Source: an uncultured Pelagibacteraceae bacterium | GTDB lineage: Bacteria > Pseudomonadota > Alphaproteobacteria > Pelagibacterales > Pelagibacteraceae | DNA: 34,923 bases | Direction of reading: 5' to 3' | Assembly (NCBI GenBank): GCA_902580135.1 | Contig: CACHJL010000011.1 | Location: 1 to 34,923 of the forward strand | Part shown: positions 7,271 to 17,077 of the stretch, one piece after another | How the letters are laid out: the number at the start of each line of letters is the position of its first letter | Numbering within the stretch: the stretch's first letter is position 1 | Notes under the pieces: model-generated | The model's input: only the letters and a program-made list of their open reading frames with translations | Database searches by the model: none | What the model was told of the DNA's origin: nothing | Translations under genes and position numbers: made by a program

Positions 7271-10147
7271 TTAAGCTATTTTTTTAAACTTTCTATCCAA
7301 AAGAGGTATTAAAAATTTACCTGTATAACTTATTTCTACTTTTGTTATTTCTTCTGGTTTTCCTTCAGCAATTATATTTCCTCCTTTTACTCCACCTTCT
7401 GGACCCATATCAACAATATAGTCTGCTGTTTTAATTACATCTAAATTATGCTCAATAACAACAACTGTATTTCCAGTTGCGACAAAAGTATGCAAAATTT
7501 CTAAAAGTTTTTTTATATCATGTTGATGCAATCCAGTAGTAGGCTCATCTAAAATGTACATAGTTCTTCCAGTCGATCTTTTTGACAATTCTTTAGCTAA
7601 TTTAATTCTTTGAGCTTCACCACCTGATAAAGTAGTTGCTTGCTGGCCTATTTTTATATAACCCAAACCAACTTTTTTTAAGGTTAACAATTTAGTTCGG
7701 ATATTTGATATATTTTCAAAATAATCGCAACCTTCATCAACAGTCATATTTAAAACATCTGCTATACTTTTATCTTTAAATTTAATTTCTAAAGTTTCTC
7801 TATTATATCTTGAACCTTTACACTCATCACAAGTTATATATACATCTGGTAAAAAATGCATTTCGTATGTTATTACACCATCTCCTTCACAAGCTTCACA
7901 TCTTCCACCTTTTACATTAAAAGAAAATCTGCCAGGTTTATATCCTCTACTTTTTGACTCTGGTAAATTTGTAAACCAATCTCTTATAGGACCAAAAGCT
8001 CCAGTGTAAGTGGCTGGATTAGACCTAGGTGTCCTACCAATAGGTGATTGATCTATATCTATAACTTTATCAATTAATTCAATACCTTTAAAACCTCTGA
8101 ATGGTTGTGGAACTTTTCTTGATTTATTATTGTTTAGAGTAAGATTTAAAGCGTTAAATAAAGTTTGTAATATTAAAGTTGATTTTCCACTACCTGAAAC
8201 TCCAGTAACGCAAGTAAAACTTCCTAAAGGCACTTTAAGATTAACATTATTTAGATTATTACCTGAAGCTCCATTTATTTCTAAAAATCTTCCATTTTTA
8301 GCTAATCTTCTTGTTTTAGGAATAGGTATAAAACTTTTATTAGATAGATATCTACCTGTTATACTATCGTTGTTTTTTAATATATCTTGATAAGCTCCTT
8401 GTGCAACTACTGTACCACCTTTGTTTCCGGCTTCTGGACCAAGATCAATGATATGATCAGCATTTTCCATAGTTTCAGTGTCGTGTTCAACAACAATTAC
8501 TGTATTTCCTAAATCTCTAAGTCTTTTAAGGGCATCAATTAATTTAACATTATCCTTTTGATGTAGTCCTATAGAAGGTTCATCTAGAACATAAAGTACA
8601 CCGGTTAAACCAGATCCTATTTGAGAAGCTAATCTTATTCTTTGTGCTTCACCACCAGATAAAGTTCCTGACTCTCTAGATAAAGTTAAATAGTCCAAAC
8701 CTACATTAAGAAGAAAATCTAATCTTTCATTTATTTCTTTTAAAATATGCTGAGCTATTTTTATTTGTCTTTTATCTAAACTATTTTCTAAATCTGCAAA
8801 CCAATTTTTAGCATCAAGTATAGATTTTTCAGTTACTTCACTTATATTTAAATCATTAATTTTAACACAGAGAGCTTCATCTTTTAGTCTAAAACCATCA
8901 CATCTTTCGCACTTTGTATCGGATTGATATTGACCTATTTCTTCTCTTTTCCAATCGCTATCCGTTTCTAAATATCTTCTTTCAAGATTATTTATTACTC
9001 CTTCAAAAGTTTTTTTATTAGTATACTTTTCATATCCATCATCGTAAGAAAATTTTATTTCTTCATCATCAGAACCAAACAAGATAATATTTTTTATGTT
9101 CTTTGGTAGTTTTGACCATCTTTCACTTAGTGAAAAACCATAATGTTTTGCAATAGATGATAATGTTTGTGCATAATACATTGAAGTAGATTTGGACCAT
9201 GGTTCAATAGCACCATCCGCAATACTTTTTTTTTCATCTGGAACAACTAACTTTGGATCAACATTTAATTTGACACCAATACCCTCGCATTCTTCACAAG
9301 CTCCATAAGGACTATTAAATGAAAATAATCTTGGTTCAATTTCTTCAATTGTAAATCCACTTTCTGGACAAGCAAATTTTGTAGAGAAGATTAGTTTTTC
9401 TACTTTTCTATATTTTTTTGGTAAAGTTTCATTTTCATATTCAACAAATAGTAGTCCATTTGCTAAATTAACAGCAGTCTCAACACTTTCTGCCAATCTG
9501 TTACCAAGCGAAGAGTTTATAATTATTCTATCAACTAGTATAGAAATATCATGCTTTATTTTTTTGTTTAAATCTGGCGCTTTATCTATTTCATATAATT
9601 TATTATCGATTTTTATTTTTCTAAAACCTCTTTTTTTGTAACTTAATATTTCTTTTTTATATTCGCCTTTTCTTCCTCTAACTACTGGAGCGTATAAAAA
9701 TATTGTTGATTTTTTTGGTAATTCTTTAATTTTATCTACAATTTGACTAATCGTTTGAGATTCAATAGGTTTACCAGTGAACGGTGAAAATGGAATGCCA
9801 GCTCTTGCATAAAGAACTCTCATATAGTCATAAATCTCAGTAACTGTTGCTACAGTGGATCTTGGATTTTTTGAAGTATTTTTTTGTTCAATTGATATAG
9901 CTGGACTTAAACCTTCAATTAAATCAACATTAGGCTTTTTCATTTTATCTAAAAACTGTCTCGCATAAGCTGAAAGGCTCTCTACATATCTCCTTTGACC
10001 TTCAGCATATATAGTGTCAAAAGCTAAAGATGATTTTCCTGAACCTGACAGACCTGTAATGACTACAAATTTATCTTTTGGTATTTCCAAAGAAATATTC
10101 TTTAAATTGTGCTCTTTTGCGCCCTTAATAACTATCTTTTTAAGCAT
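7271..10147 (-). CDS. uvrA: Excinuclease ABC subunit A
   Basis: UvrA (958 aa) finds DNA damage and loads UvrB in nucleotide excision repair. Two ABC ATPase modules are visible. The first Walker A is GLSGSGKSS (residues 32-40), with signature [15 protein letters not shown] and DEPSIGLHQ. The second is GVSGSGKST, with [15 protein letters not shown] and DEPTTGLHQ. The insertion-site zinc module has C260, C284 and C287 but Ser at 263 in the usual CPxC. The C-terminal zinc finger (CEACEG ... CDECKG) is intact. Full family length. Its ATG (10145-10147) is divergent from ssb, the same uvrA/ssb arrangement as in many proteobacteria. No GTTC-N7-GTTC LexA box is seen in the 83-base gap, so SOS control is not evident. 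Confidence 0.97.
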   Translation of the reverse strand: MLKKIVIKGAKEHNLKNISLEIPKDKFVVITGLSGSGKSSLAFDTIYAEGQRRYVESLSAYARQFLDKMKKPNVDLIEGLSPAISIEQKNTSKNPRSTVATVTEIYDYMRVLYARAGIPFSPFTGKPIESQTISQIVDKIKELPKKSTIFLYAPVVRGRKGEYKKEILSYKKRGFRKIKIDNKLYEIDKAPDLNKKIKHDISILVDRIIINSSLGNRLAESVETAVNLANGLLFVEYENETLPKKYRKVEKLIFSTKFACPESGFTIEEIEPRLFSFNSPYGACEECEGIGVKLNVDPKLVVPDEKKSIADGAIEPWSKSTSMYYAQTLSSIAKHYGFSLSERWSKLPKNIKNIILFGSDDEEIKFSYDDGYEKYTNKKTFEGVINNLERRYLETDSDWKREEIGQYQSDTKCERCDGFRLKDEALCVKINDLNISEVTEKSILDAKNWFADLENSLDKRQIKIAQHILKEINERLDFLLNVGLDYLTLSRESGTLSGGEAQRIRLASQIGSGLTGVLYVLDEPSIGLHQKDNVKLIDALKRLRDLGNTVIVVEHDTETMENADHIIDLGPEAGNKGGTVVAQGAYQDILKNNDSITGRYLSNKSFIPIPKTRRLAKNGRFLEINGASGNNLNNVNLKVPLGSFTCVTGVSGSGKSTLILQTLFNALNLTLNNNKSRKVPQPFRGFKGIELIDKVIDIDQSPIGRTPRSNPATYTGAFGPIRDWFTNLPESKSRGYKPGRFSFNVKGGRCEACEGDGVITYEMHFLPDVYITCDECKGSRYNRETLEIKFKDKSIADVLNMTVDEGCDYFENISNIRTKLLTLKKVGLGYIKIGQQATTLSGGEAQRIKLAKELSKRSTGRTMYILDEPTTGLHQHDIKKLLEILHTFVATGNTVVVIEHNLDVIKTADYIVDMGPEGGVKGGNIIAEGKPEEITKVEISYTGKFLIPLLDRKFKKIA

Positions 10148-10174
10148 ATTTTTTGTTGCTTTAGATTAATAAAA

Positions 10175-10203
10175 TTAATATTCAATATAAATAGTGTTAT
10201 AAT
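10175..10203 (+). promoter_or_regulatory. Probable ssb promoter in the uvrA-ssb gap
   Basis: A perfect TATAAT (10198-10203) lies 28 bases before the ssb ATG, with TTAATA (10175-10180) 17 bases upstream as a weak -35. The spacing is standard for sigma-70. The divergent uvrA promoter must lie in the same 83-base, almost pure A/T gap. Confidence 0.55.
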
Positions 10204-10230
10204 TAAACATATCAAAAAATTTAAATTATT

Positions 10231-10680
10231 ATGGCAGGGAGTTTAAATAAAGTACTTTTAATTGGGCGTTTAGGCGCAGATCCAGAAATCAAGCAAATGG
10301 TGAACGGCAAAAGTGTAGCAAGATTAAGTTTAGCAACAAGCCAATCATGGAAAGATAAAAATACTGGTGAAAAAAAAGAAAAGACCGAATGGCACCGTAT
10401 AGTTGTGTTCAATGAAGGTTTGGTAAATGTTGTTCAGCAATATTTAAAAAAAGGTGCACAAGTTTATATTGAAGGTCAACTATCTACGCGTAAGTGGAAA
10501 GATGAGAAAAGTGGACAAGATAAATACTCAACGGAAATCCTAATACAAGGTTACAATTCATCTTTAACTATGCTTGGTGGCGGGTCACAAAACAATATTG
10601 CATCTCAAGATACAAACCAAAGTATTGAAAATAATAGTCCTGCAAATCAAAACGATATGGATGACGATATTCCATTTTAG
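10231..10680 (+). CDS. ssb: Single-stranded DNA-binding protein
   Basis: SSB (149 aa) coats single-stranded DNA and recruits replication and repair proteins. The OB fold spans about residues 4-110, with the typical opening [17 protein letters not shown], the [12 protein letters not shown] strand and [18 protein letters not shown] Gln/Asn-rich linker leads to the acidic tip DDDIPF (residues 144-149), the docking peptide for partner proteins. The ATG at 10231 follows a clear -10 element. gyrA begins five bases after its stop, so both are probably on one transcript. Confidence 0.97.
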   Translation: MAGSLNKVLLIGRLGADPEIKQMVNGKSVARLSLATSQSWKDKNTGEKKEKTEWHRIVVFNEGLVNVVQQYLKKGAQVYIEGQLSTRKWKDEKSGQDKYSTEILIQGYNSSLTMLGGGSQNNIASQDTNQSIENNSPANQNDMDDDIPF

Positions 10681-10685
10681 TTTTT

Positions 10686-13259
10686 ATGCAAAAAGAACAA
10701 ATCTCTAAAGATAATAATATAAAACCAATTTCAATGTATGATGAGATGAGTTCATCATATCTTTCATACGCAATGAGCGTCATAATTAGCAGAGCGCTTC
10801 CTGACATTAGAGATGGTTTGAAACCTGTACATAGAAGAATATTGTATGCAATGCACAAGGGTGGATTTGATTGGTCAAAACAATTTAGAAAATCAGCAAG
10901 AATAGTTGGTGATGTAATTGGTAAATATCACCCACACGGAGATCAAGCTGTTTATGATGCTTTAGTTAGAATGGTGCAAGACTTTTCAATGAGCTTACCT
11001 CTAATAGATGGACAAGGAAACTTTGGCTCTATAGATGGTGATCCTCCAGCAGCTATGAGATATACAGAAACAAGATTAGCTAAAGTTGCTCAATACTTAA
11101 TTGACGATATAGAAAAAGAAACAGTTTCTTTTAAAAGTAATTACGACGAAACAGAGTTTGAACCTATTGTTCTTCCTGCACAATACCCGAATTTATTGGT
11201 TAATGGCGCCGGTGGTATTGCAGTTGGAATGGCCACAAGTATACCTCCTCATAATCTTGGTGAAGTCATTGATGGAACTTTAGCTTTGATAAAAAATAAA
11301 GATATAAAAGTTAATGAATTGATGAAATTAATTCCAGGACCAGACTTTCCAACAGGAGGTGTGATAATTGGTAAAGATATTATTAAACAAGGTTATAAAG
11401 TTGGCAGAGGATCATTTAAAATAAGAGGAGAAATAAGTGTAGAAAACCTAAAAAATGGTAAAGATAGATTGGTTATTACATCAATACCATATCAAGTAAA
11501 CAAATCCAATCTTAATGAAAGAATTGCAGAATTGGTTAGAGAAAAGAAGATTGAAGGAATAAGTGATATTAGAGATGAATCAAATAGAGAAGGAATTAGA
11601 GTTGCAATTGATCTTAGAAGAAGTGTAGAGCCTGAAACTGTTAAGAGACAATTATATAAATACACATCAATTGAAAGTTCTTTTGGTTTTAATAGTTTGG
11701 CTATTGTAGATAACAAACCAAAGACTTGTAGCCTCAAAGATTTTTTAGAAAATTTTTTAAAATTTAGACAAGATGTTGTAATTAAAAAAACTAAATTTGA
11801 TTTAAAAAAAGCGGAAGATAGAGCTCACATTTTAGTAGGTTTATCTGTAAGTGTAGAAAATATAGACAAAGTTATTAAAATTATCAGATCATCTAAAAAT
11901 CCTGATGATGCTAAAAATTCTTTATTAAAAACTAAATGGAAAATATCTAAATCTTCTAAATTAATTAAACTTGTAGATAATAAAAATTATAAAGGAAATT
12001 ATACTTTATCGACAGAACAAGTTGTTTCAATATTAGAATTAAGATTACAGAAATTAACTGCATTAGGTATAAATGAGATAGAGGCAGAACTTAAAAAGTT
12101 AGCTAATTTAATTGTTAATTATAAAAAAATAATTAATTCAAAAAATGAATTATTAAGAGTAATTAGTACAGATCTACAAACAATCAAAGAGAAATTTTCT
12201 TTTCCCAGAAGAACAAAAATAATTGATGCAATATTAAATTATGACATAGAAGAAACAATTCACAAAGAATCTGTAATAATTACAATAACTCTTCAAGGTT
12301 ACATAAAAAGAGGAGCACTAAGCAGCGTAAAACAACAGAAAAGGGGCGGTAAAGGAAAAGCTGGTATAAAAACTAGGGATGAAGATTCAGTCGTTCAAAC
12401 ACTTTCAGTAAATACTCATACGTCAGTTTTATTTTTCTCAACTCAAGGATTAGCATACAAAATTAAGGCGTGGAAAATTCCTGAAGGTTCTTCTGCGTCT
12501 AAAGGTAAATCGTTGTTTAATATACTACCTTTGAAGAACCATCAATCAATAAGCTCAATAATGCCATTTCCTGATGATAATGTTGATAAAACAAATATGC
12601 ATATAATTTTTGCAACTAGCAAAGGTAAAATTAGAAAGAATAATTTGGAAGATTTTGCATCTATAAATGCATCAGGCAAAATTGCTATGAAACTTGATAA
12701 TGATGATAAAATTATTGGTGTTAAAATTTGTAAAGATGATCAAGATATAATTCTAAATACAAAATTGGGCAAATGTATAAGATTTGAATCAAAAAAATTA
12801 AGAGTATTTAAAGGTAGATCCTCAAAAGGTATAAGAGGAATTAATTTAGCAGAAAAAGATAGTATAGTTTCATTATCTATAATTGATCATGATCAAAAAA
12901 ATAATAAAAAAAACAAGGATGCTAAATCTGAGCATACAGCAAAGGAAAAATTCATATTATCTATTACAGAGAATGGATATGGAAAAAGAACTTCACATTA
13001 CGATTTTAGAGTAACTAATAGAGGTGGAAAGGGAATTATTGGAATTATTAATTCTTCTAGAAATGGTGATGTTTCTTCATCTTTCCCTGTTTTTGAAGGG
13101 GATCAAATACTTATTTCTACAAATAAAGGTAGAGTAATTAGAACTTCAGTAAAAGAAATTAGAGTTGCTGGAAGAAACACACAAGGAGTTAGGATAATCA
13201 AATTAACTGGTGATGAAAAAGTAGTTTCAGCGATTAAACTTGATGATAATCTTATCTAA
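10686..13259 (+). CDS. gyrA: DNA gyrase subunit A
   Basis: GyrA (857 aa) cuts and rejoins DNA in the GyrA2B2 enzyme that introduces negative supercoils. The catalytic tyrosine is Y126 in [10 protein letters not shown]. Residues [15 protein letters not shown] (82-96) form the quinolone-resistance region; the position equal to E. coli Ser83 is Gln87, while the Asp87 equivalent is kept (D91). The GyrA box is [10 protein letters not shown], which supports gyrase rather than topoisomerase IV. The C-terminal beta-pinwheel follows, with a Lys/Asn-rich low-complexity insert ([15 protein letters not shown]) between blades at about residues 736-750. No acidic C-terminal tail is present. Neighbours ssb and coaD match alphaproteobacterial order; the stop overlaps the coaD ATG by one base. 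Confidence 0.95.
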   Translation: MQKEQISKDNNIKPISMYDEMSSSYLSYAMSVIISRALPDIRDGLKPVHRRILYAMHKGGFDWSKQFRKSARIVGDVIGKYHPHGDQAVYDALVRMVQDFSMSLPLIDGQGNFGSIDGDPPAAMRYTETRLAKVAQYLIDDIEKETVSFKSNYDETEFEPIVLPAQYPNLLVNGAGGIAVGMATSIPPHNLGEVIDGTLALIKNKDIKVNELMKLIPGPDFPTGGVIIGKDIIKQGYKVGRGSFKIRGEISVENLKNGKDRLVITSIPYQVNKSNLNERIAELVREKKIEGISDIRDESNREGIRVAIDLRRSVEPETVKRQLYKYTSIESSFGFNSLAIVDNKPKTCSLKDFLENFLKFRQDVVIKKTKFDLKKAEDRAHILVGLSVSVENIDKVIKIIRSSKNPDDAKNSLLKTKWKISKSSKLIKLVDNKNYKGNYTLSTEQVVSILELRLQKLTALGINEIEAELKKLANLIVNYKKIINSKNELLRVISTDLQTIKEKFSFPRRTKIIDAILNYDIEETIHKESVIITITLQGYIKRGALSSVKQQKRGGKGKAGIKTRDEDSVVQTLSVNTHTSVLFFSTQGLAYKIKAWKIPEGSSASKGKSLFNILPLKNHQSISSIMPFPDDNVDKTNMHIIFATSKGKIRKNNLEDFASINASGKIAMKLDNDDKIIGVKICKDDQDIILNTKLGKCIRFESKKLRVFKGRSSKGIRGINLAEKDSIVSLSIIDHDQKNNKKNKDAKSEHTAKEKFILSITENGYGKRTSHYDFRVTNRGGKGIIGIINSSRNGDVSSSFPVFEGDQILISTNKGRVIRTSVKEIRVAGRNTQGVRIIKLTGDEKVVSAIKLDDNLI

Positions 13260-13753
13260 TGAAAAATATAGCAATTTATCCTGGAACGTTTGATCCTATA
13301 ACTTTTGGACATATAGATGTAATTAGGAAAGCTCTAAAATTTGTAGATAAAGTAGTCGTAGGTATTTCAGACGGAAATCAAAAAAATTTTTTATTTTCAA
13401 TAGATGAAAGAGTAAGAATTGTTCAAAAAGCAATTTTTAAAGATCTGAAATTTAAAAAAAATAAGATCAAAATTATCACCTTTAATTCTTTAACAACAGA
13501 TCTTTGTAAAAAACATAAATCAAATATAATATTAAGAGGTTTAAGAGCTGTATCAGATTTTGAATATGAGTTTCAATTAGCAGGTATGAACAGAAAACTT
13601 AATAGTAAGATAGAAACAATTTTTCTTATGTCTGATCTTGAAAATCAGATTATATCATCAAGATTTGTTAAGGAAATAGCTCAACATAAGGGTGATCTAA
13701 GGAAGTTTACTACAAAAAGTACAATAAAATCTTTAAAGAATATTTATGCTTAA
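13259..13753 (+). CDS. coaD: Phosphopantetheine adenylyltransferase
   Basis: CoaD (164 aa) transfers AMP from ATP to 4'-phosphopantetheine, the penultimate step of coenzyme A synthesis. The nucleotidyltransferase T/HxGH motif is T10...H18 in YPGTFDPITFGHIDVI. NIILRGLRAVSDFEYEFQLAGMN is the family-specific substrate region, and ISSRFVKEIA near the C-terminus is the ATP-binding ISS motif. Length is normal. The start overlaps the gyrA stop (TAATG) and its end overlaps the next gene by 8 bases. Confidence 0.96.
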   Translation: MKNIAIYPGTFDPITFGHIDVIRKALKFVDKVVVGISDGNQKNFLFSIDERVRIVQKAIFKDLKFKKNKIKIITFNSLTTDLCKKHKSNIILRGLRAVSDFEYEFQLAGMNRKLNSKIETIFLMSDLENQIISSRFVKEIAQHKGDLRKFTTKSTIKSLKNIYA

Positions 13754-14306
13754 ATTTTTTAATATAATCTTTTTTTTAATTCTAATTTTAACTAACAATG
13801 TAAATTCAAAGGAGAATATTATGATATTAAAACTTAAAGACGGAGATGTAAAAATTGAAATGTTTCCTGATGTAGCACCAAATCATGTCAAAAGAATTAC
13901 TGAATTAGCAAATAGTGGAAAATATGACAATGTTGTTTTTCATAGAGTTATAGATGGTTTCATGGCTCAAACTGGAGATGTTAAATTTGGTAACTCTGAA
14001 TCAAAAGATTTCGATTTAAGAAGAGCAGGTATGGGTGGATCTGATTTACCTGATTTGAAACAAGAATTTAATGATGTTCCTCATGAAAGAGGGACTCTTT
14101 CAATGGCAAGATCCTCGGATCCAGATAGTGCTAATAGTCAATTTTTTATATGCTTCGAGCAGGCATCGTTTTTAGACAGACAATATACCGTTTTTGGTAA
14201 AGTTATTGAAGGTATGGAATTTGTTGATAAGATTAAAAGAGGTGATAGCGATAACAATGGTTCCGTTTCTGATCCTGATAAAATAATAAGCTTTCAATCT
14301 GAATAA
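13746..14306 (+). CDS. Cyclophilin-type peptidyl-prolyl isomerase with probable signal peptide
   Basis: This cyclophilin (186 aa) speeds cis-trans isomerisation of X-Pro bonds during folding. The core (about residues 26-186) has FHRVIDGFMAQTGD, SMARSSDPDSANSQFFICF and DRQYTVFGKVIEGME, including the catalytic Arg of FHR. The usual Trp of the pocket is Phe (ASFLDRQ). With the ATG at 13746, which overlaps coaD by 8 bases, the first 22 residues are a hydrophobic segment ending NNVNS, a plausible secretion signal. A second in-frame ATG at 13821 has a strong AAGGAG (13809-13814) six bases upstream and would yield a cytoplasmic core protein. Both forms may be made. A gene order of gyrA-coaD-ppi-queA-tgt is common in alphaproteobacteria; queA is absent here. 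Confidence 0.88.
   Translation: MLKFFNIIFFLILILTNNVNSKENIMILKLKDGDVKIEMFPDVAPNHVKRITELANSGKYDNVVFHRVIDGFMAQTGDVKFGNSESKDFDLRRAGMGGSDLPDLKQEFNDVPHERGTLSMARSSDPDSANSQFFICFEQASFLDRQYTVFGKVIEGMEFVDKIKRGDSDNNGSVSDPDKIISFQSE
13809..13823 (+). promoter_or_regulatory. Strong internal Shine-Dalgarno and ATG inside the cyclophilin gene
   Basis: AAGGAG at 13809-13814 stands six bases before an in-frame ATG at 13821. Most genes in this window have no such good match, so an internal, signal-less translation start is credible. It removes the 25 N-terminal hydrophobic residues but keeps the whole cyclophilin core. Confidence 0.5.
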
Positions 14307-14315
14307 CAATAATGA

Positions 14316-15428
14316 ATGGCATTAAAAAAATTTAATTTTAATGTAAATTATACTGAAAATCATTCAAGAGTAGGGGTTATAGAAACTTCTAGAGGAAATA
14401 TTAATACACCAGCTTTTATGCCAGTTGGCACTCAAGCAACTGTTAAAGGAGCATTTATTGACGACATTATAGAAACTGGAAGTGAGATTATATTATCAAA
14501 CACTTATCATTTAATGATCCGACCAGGTGTTGATAGAATATCTATTGTAGGTGGACTTCATGAATTTATGAATTGTAAATTGCCTATATTAACTGACTCC
14601 GGAGGCTTCCAAGTAATGTCGCTTTCCAAATTAAACAAAATTGACAGAGATAAAGGTGCTATTTTCCAGTCTCATATTGATGGAAAAAAATACGTTTTAA
14701 GTCCAGAAGAAAGTATACGAATTCAAAAATTATTAAATTCAGACGTAGTTATGGTTATGGATGAATGTCCCAAAAAAACTAATGATTATGAAAAAATTAA
14801 AAAATCAATGGAACTTTCAATGGAATGGGCTCAAAGATCTAAAAATGCATTTGGTTCAAATCCACACAAAGCACTCTTTGGTATTGTTCAAGGTGGTTTG
14901 TTTGATGATTTAAGAAATAGTTCATTAGAGGCTCTAACAGATATAGATTTTGATGGTTACGCAATAGGTGGTTTGGCAGTTGGAGATACACAAGATGAAA
15001 TGTTTAAAGTTCTTGATAATTTAAAGCATCATATGCCAGCAGATAAACCTAGGTATTTAATGGGCGTTGGTACACCTTCAGATATTTTGGGGGCTGTTAA
15101 AAGAGGTGTTGATATGTTTGACTGTGTGCTTCCAACAAGATCAGGTCGAACAGGATTGGCTTTTACATGGAATGGTAGAGTTCAGATTAGAAATTCTAAG
15201 AATCAAAGTGATAATTCACCATTAGATACCAAGATTTCAAAATTTAACTTAAACAAATATTCAAAAAATTATTTAAATCATTTATTTAATACAAATGAAA
15301 TGTTGGCTTCAATGATTCTTACCTTAAATAATATCAATTTTTATCAAGAGTTAATGTTTGAAATTAGAAAAAATATAAAAAATGGAACTTTTGAAGAGTT
15401 TCATAATAAGTATATTAATTTAATATAG
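14316..15428 (+). CDS. tgt: Queuine tRNA-ribosyltransferase (TGT) lacking the zinc ligands
   Basis: TGT (370 aa) swaps guanine 34 in GUN-anticodon tRNAs for preQ1, giving queuosine. The catalytic residues are present: D94 in LTDSGGFQV and nucleophile D269 in FDCVLPTRSGRTG, as are GGLAVGD and QGG in the substrate loop. The C-terminal zinc site is lost: where E. coli has C302, C304, C307 and H333, this protein aligns I307, K309, L312 and N338 (SPLDTKISKFNLNKYS and LTLNNINFY). The surrounding helices (NYLNHLFNTNEML) are intact, so this is substitution and not truncation. The ATG at 14316 lies 9 bases after the cyclophilin stop. queA, often adjacent, is not in the window. Confidence 0.93.
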   Translation: MALKKFNFNVNYTENHSRVGVIETSRGNINTPAFMPVGTQATVKGAFIDDIIETGSEIILSNTYHLMIRPGVDRISIVGGLHEFMNCKLPILTDSGGFQVMSLSKLNKIDRDKGAIFQSHIDGKKYVLSPEESIRIQKLLNSDVVMVMDECPKKTNDYEKIKKSMELSMEWAQRSKNAFGSNPHKALFGIVQGGLFDDLRNSSLEALTDIDFDGYAIGGLAVGDTQDEMFKVLDNLKHHMPADKPRYLMGVGTPSDILGAVKRGVDMFDCVLPTRSGRTGLAFTWNGRVQIRNSKNQSDNSPLDTKISKFNLNKYSKNYLNHLFNTNEMLASMILTLNNINFYQELMFEIRKNIKNGTFEEFHNKYINLI

Positions 15429-15437
15429 TTTTTTACA

Positions 15438-15465
15438 TTGAAAATTATTTAAAAATGAATATAAA
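15438..15465 (+). promoter_or_regulatory. Probable tRNA-Lys promoter
   Basis: TTGAAA (15438-15443) and TATAAA (15460-15465) are spaced by 16 bases, and the -10 ends ten bases before the tRNA. This is close to a sigma-70 consensus and sits in the 47-base gap after tgt. Confidence 0.55.
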
Positions 15466-15475
15466 ACACGACGTT

Positions 15476-15551
<76 letters not shown>

Positions 15552-15554
15552 CAT

Positions 15555-16376
15555 CTAAACTATAGGTGGATATTTTATAATTATTTCATTAATCCACTCA
15601 GTAATTTTACCTATTCTATTTGTGGATGATGGATGGGTGCTCATGAATTCAGGAGGTTCTTTTCCTTTATTAGACTCACGCATTCTTTCCCAAATTTTAA
15701 TTGTTTCTCTAATATCGTATCCAGCTAGTGAAGAAAAAATCAAACCTAAATAATCTGCTTCACTTTCCTGTTTACGACTAAATGGATTCATAATTCCTAT
15801 TTGAGAGAGTAAACCAACAACATTTTGACCTGTCGTTCTATTTACATCACTCAATACACCTCCAGATGCTATATCTATAATTTTTGTACCAACATTTATT
15901 AACGTTCCTCTACTTGCGCGCTCAACTGAATGTTTTGCAACTGCGTGAGCAATTTCATGGCCCATTACAGCTGCTAAACCATTATCATTCTGAGTTATAT
16001 TTAACATACCTGTATAAATAGCAATTTTACCGCCTGGCATACACCATGCATTCTTAACTTTTTTATTTTCTATTAATATATACTCCCAATCAAAATTGGT
16101 TGTTGGGTCAAGTATATTTTCTCTTGAAAAATATTCAGAAATCGAAAATTCGATTTTTGATCCAATATTTTTAATTTTATTTAATGTATCTATATCCTTA
16201 CTTAATTTTTCTTTTTCTTTTATTTTTTCATATAATGAAGCAGCTTTAGCGTTAATATTAGCCTCTGGTATAATTTTAAATTGCTTTCTATCGGTAATTG
16301 GTACGGATGTACAAGAAGAAAAGCCTGCGGATAAACAGCCACAACCTAACAAATATATAAAATTTCTTCTATTCAC
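15555..16376 (-). CDS. M48-family metalloprotease, likely exported lipoprotein
   Basis: This 273-residue protein is an M48 zinc metalloprotease like the periplasmic LoiP/BepA group, which take part in outer-membrane protein quality control. The zinc motif is HEIAH (H140, E141, H144), and the third ligand is probably E204 in ESEADYLG. STHPSSTNRI near the C-terminus is also typical. The N-terminus NRRNFIYLL resembles a twin-arginine signal, followed by a cysteine-rich stretch. C22 (FSSC) is a possible lipid-attachment site, though LLGC at 9-12 fits the lipobox better but is too close to the start. The start is GTG (16374-16376); an in-frame stop lies 15 bases upstream, so no earlier start fits. 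tatABC is in the same window. No TPR repeats follow the protease domain. Confidence 0.88.
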   Translation of the reverse strand: MNRRNFIYLLGCGCLSAGFSSCTSVPITDRKQFKIIPEANINAKAASLYEKIKEKEKLSKDIDTLNKIKNIGSKIEFSISEYFSRENILDPTTNFDWEYILIENKKVKNAWCMPGGKIAIYTGMLNITQNDNGLAAVMGHEIAHAVAKHSVERASRGTLINVGTKIIDIASGGVLSDVNRTTGQNVVGLLSQIGIMNPFSRKQESEADYLGLIFSSLAGYDIRETIKIWERMRESNKGKEPPEFMSTHPSSTNRIGKITEWINEIIIKYPPIV

Positions 16377-16383
16377 TTTTTTG

Positions 16384-16396
16384 TATAATTATAATA
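16384..16396. promoter_or_regulatory. Overlapping -10 elements between the divergent M48 and DUF502 genes
   Basis: The stretch from 16384 holds TATAAT twice on the plus strand (16384-16389 and 16390-16395) and once on the minus strand (16393 down to 16388). The minus-strand copy is only 12 bases ahead of the M48 GTG, implying a very short or absent leader. No good -35 is seen on either side. Confidence 0.35.
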
Positions 16397-16450
16397 TGTG
16401 TATTTATAAGACATTAATGTAAAATTTGGTAAAAATATTAAATAAACAAT

Positions 16451-17077
16451 ATGGCAAAACTTAAAAGAAAAGGTGCACCAATATTGGCAAAATTGAGAAA
16501 TTATTTTATTGCTGGTATAGTTGTGTTAGTTCCAATTGGTATAACTTTATATTTAACAAAATTTTTTATCTCTGTTTCTTCAAAACTTATACCTTATAAT
16601 TTAAATCCAAATAATTATTTACCTTTTGCTATACCTGGATTAGAAATATTGTTATCTGTATTATTTATAACAATTGTTGGAGGTATATCTTTATCTTTTA
16701 TAGGAAAAAGAATTTTAAAGTTTGTAAATGATTTATTTAGAAGAATACCAATATTAAGAACCATTTATTCTGCAATAGGTCAAATGACTGAAAGTCTTGC
16801 TCCTAATAAAAGTAATAACAAAAAGAGTGTTGTTTTAATACAATATCCTCGAAAAGGTAGTTGGGCTGTAGGTTTTGCAACAAAAGACAATAAAGGTGAA
16901 ATATCAAAAAAAACAAATTCTGAGTTGGTCAATGTTTTTGTTCCAACAACACCAAATCCAACTAGTGGATTTTTATTAATGTTTCCAAAAGATGAAATAA
17001 TTTATTTAGATATGTCTTTTGAAGAAGCTTCAAAATTTATTGTTTCAGCAGGTACCTCGGAAATTTCTACTAAATAA
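16451..17077 (+). CDS. DUF502 family membrane protein
   Basis: This 208-residue protein belongs to the DUF502 family, whose biochemical role is unknown. Two membrane helices are seen (about 16-39 and 56-80), the first preceded by LAKLRNYFIAGIVVLVPIGITLYL. Then comes the conserved cytoplasmic part RRIPILRTIYSAIGQM (about 97-112), and later YPRKGSWAVGFAT and VFVPTTPNPTSGFLLMFPKDEI, all hallmarks of the family. Length is typical. It is convergent with recG, and the two ends overlap by 8 bases; the DUF502/recG/sdhE neighbourhood is common in Alphaproteobacteria. Confidence 0.88.
   Translation: MAKLKRKGAPILAKLRNYFIAGIVVLVPIGITLYLTKFFISVSSKLIPYNLNPNNYLPFAIPGLEILLSVLFITIVGGISLSFIGKRILKFVNDLFRRIPILRTIYSAIGQMTESLAPNKSNNKKSVVLIQYPRKGSWAVGFATKDNKGEISKKTNSELVNVFVPTTPNPTSGFLLMFPKDEIIYLDMSFEEASKFIVSAGTSEISTK

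Noticed and set aside
8130..8390. Plus-strand frame inside uvrA
   Set aside because: It lies opposite the highly conserved second ATPase of UvrA and resembles no protein family.
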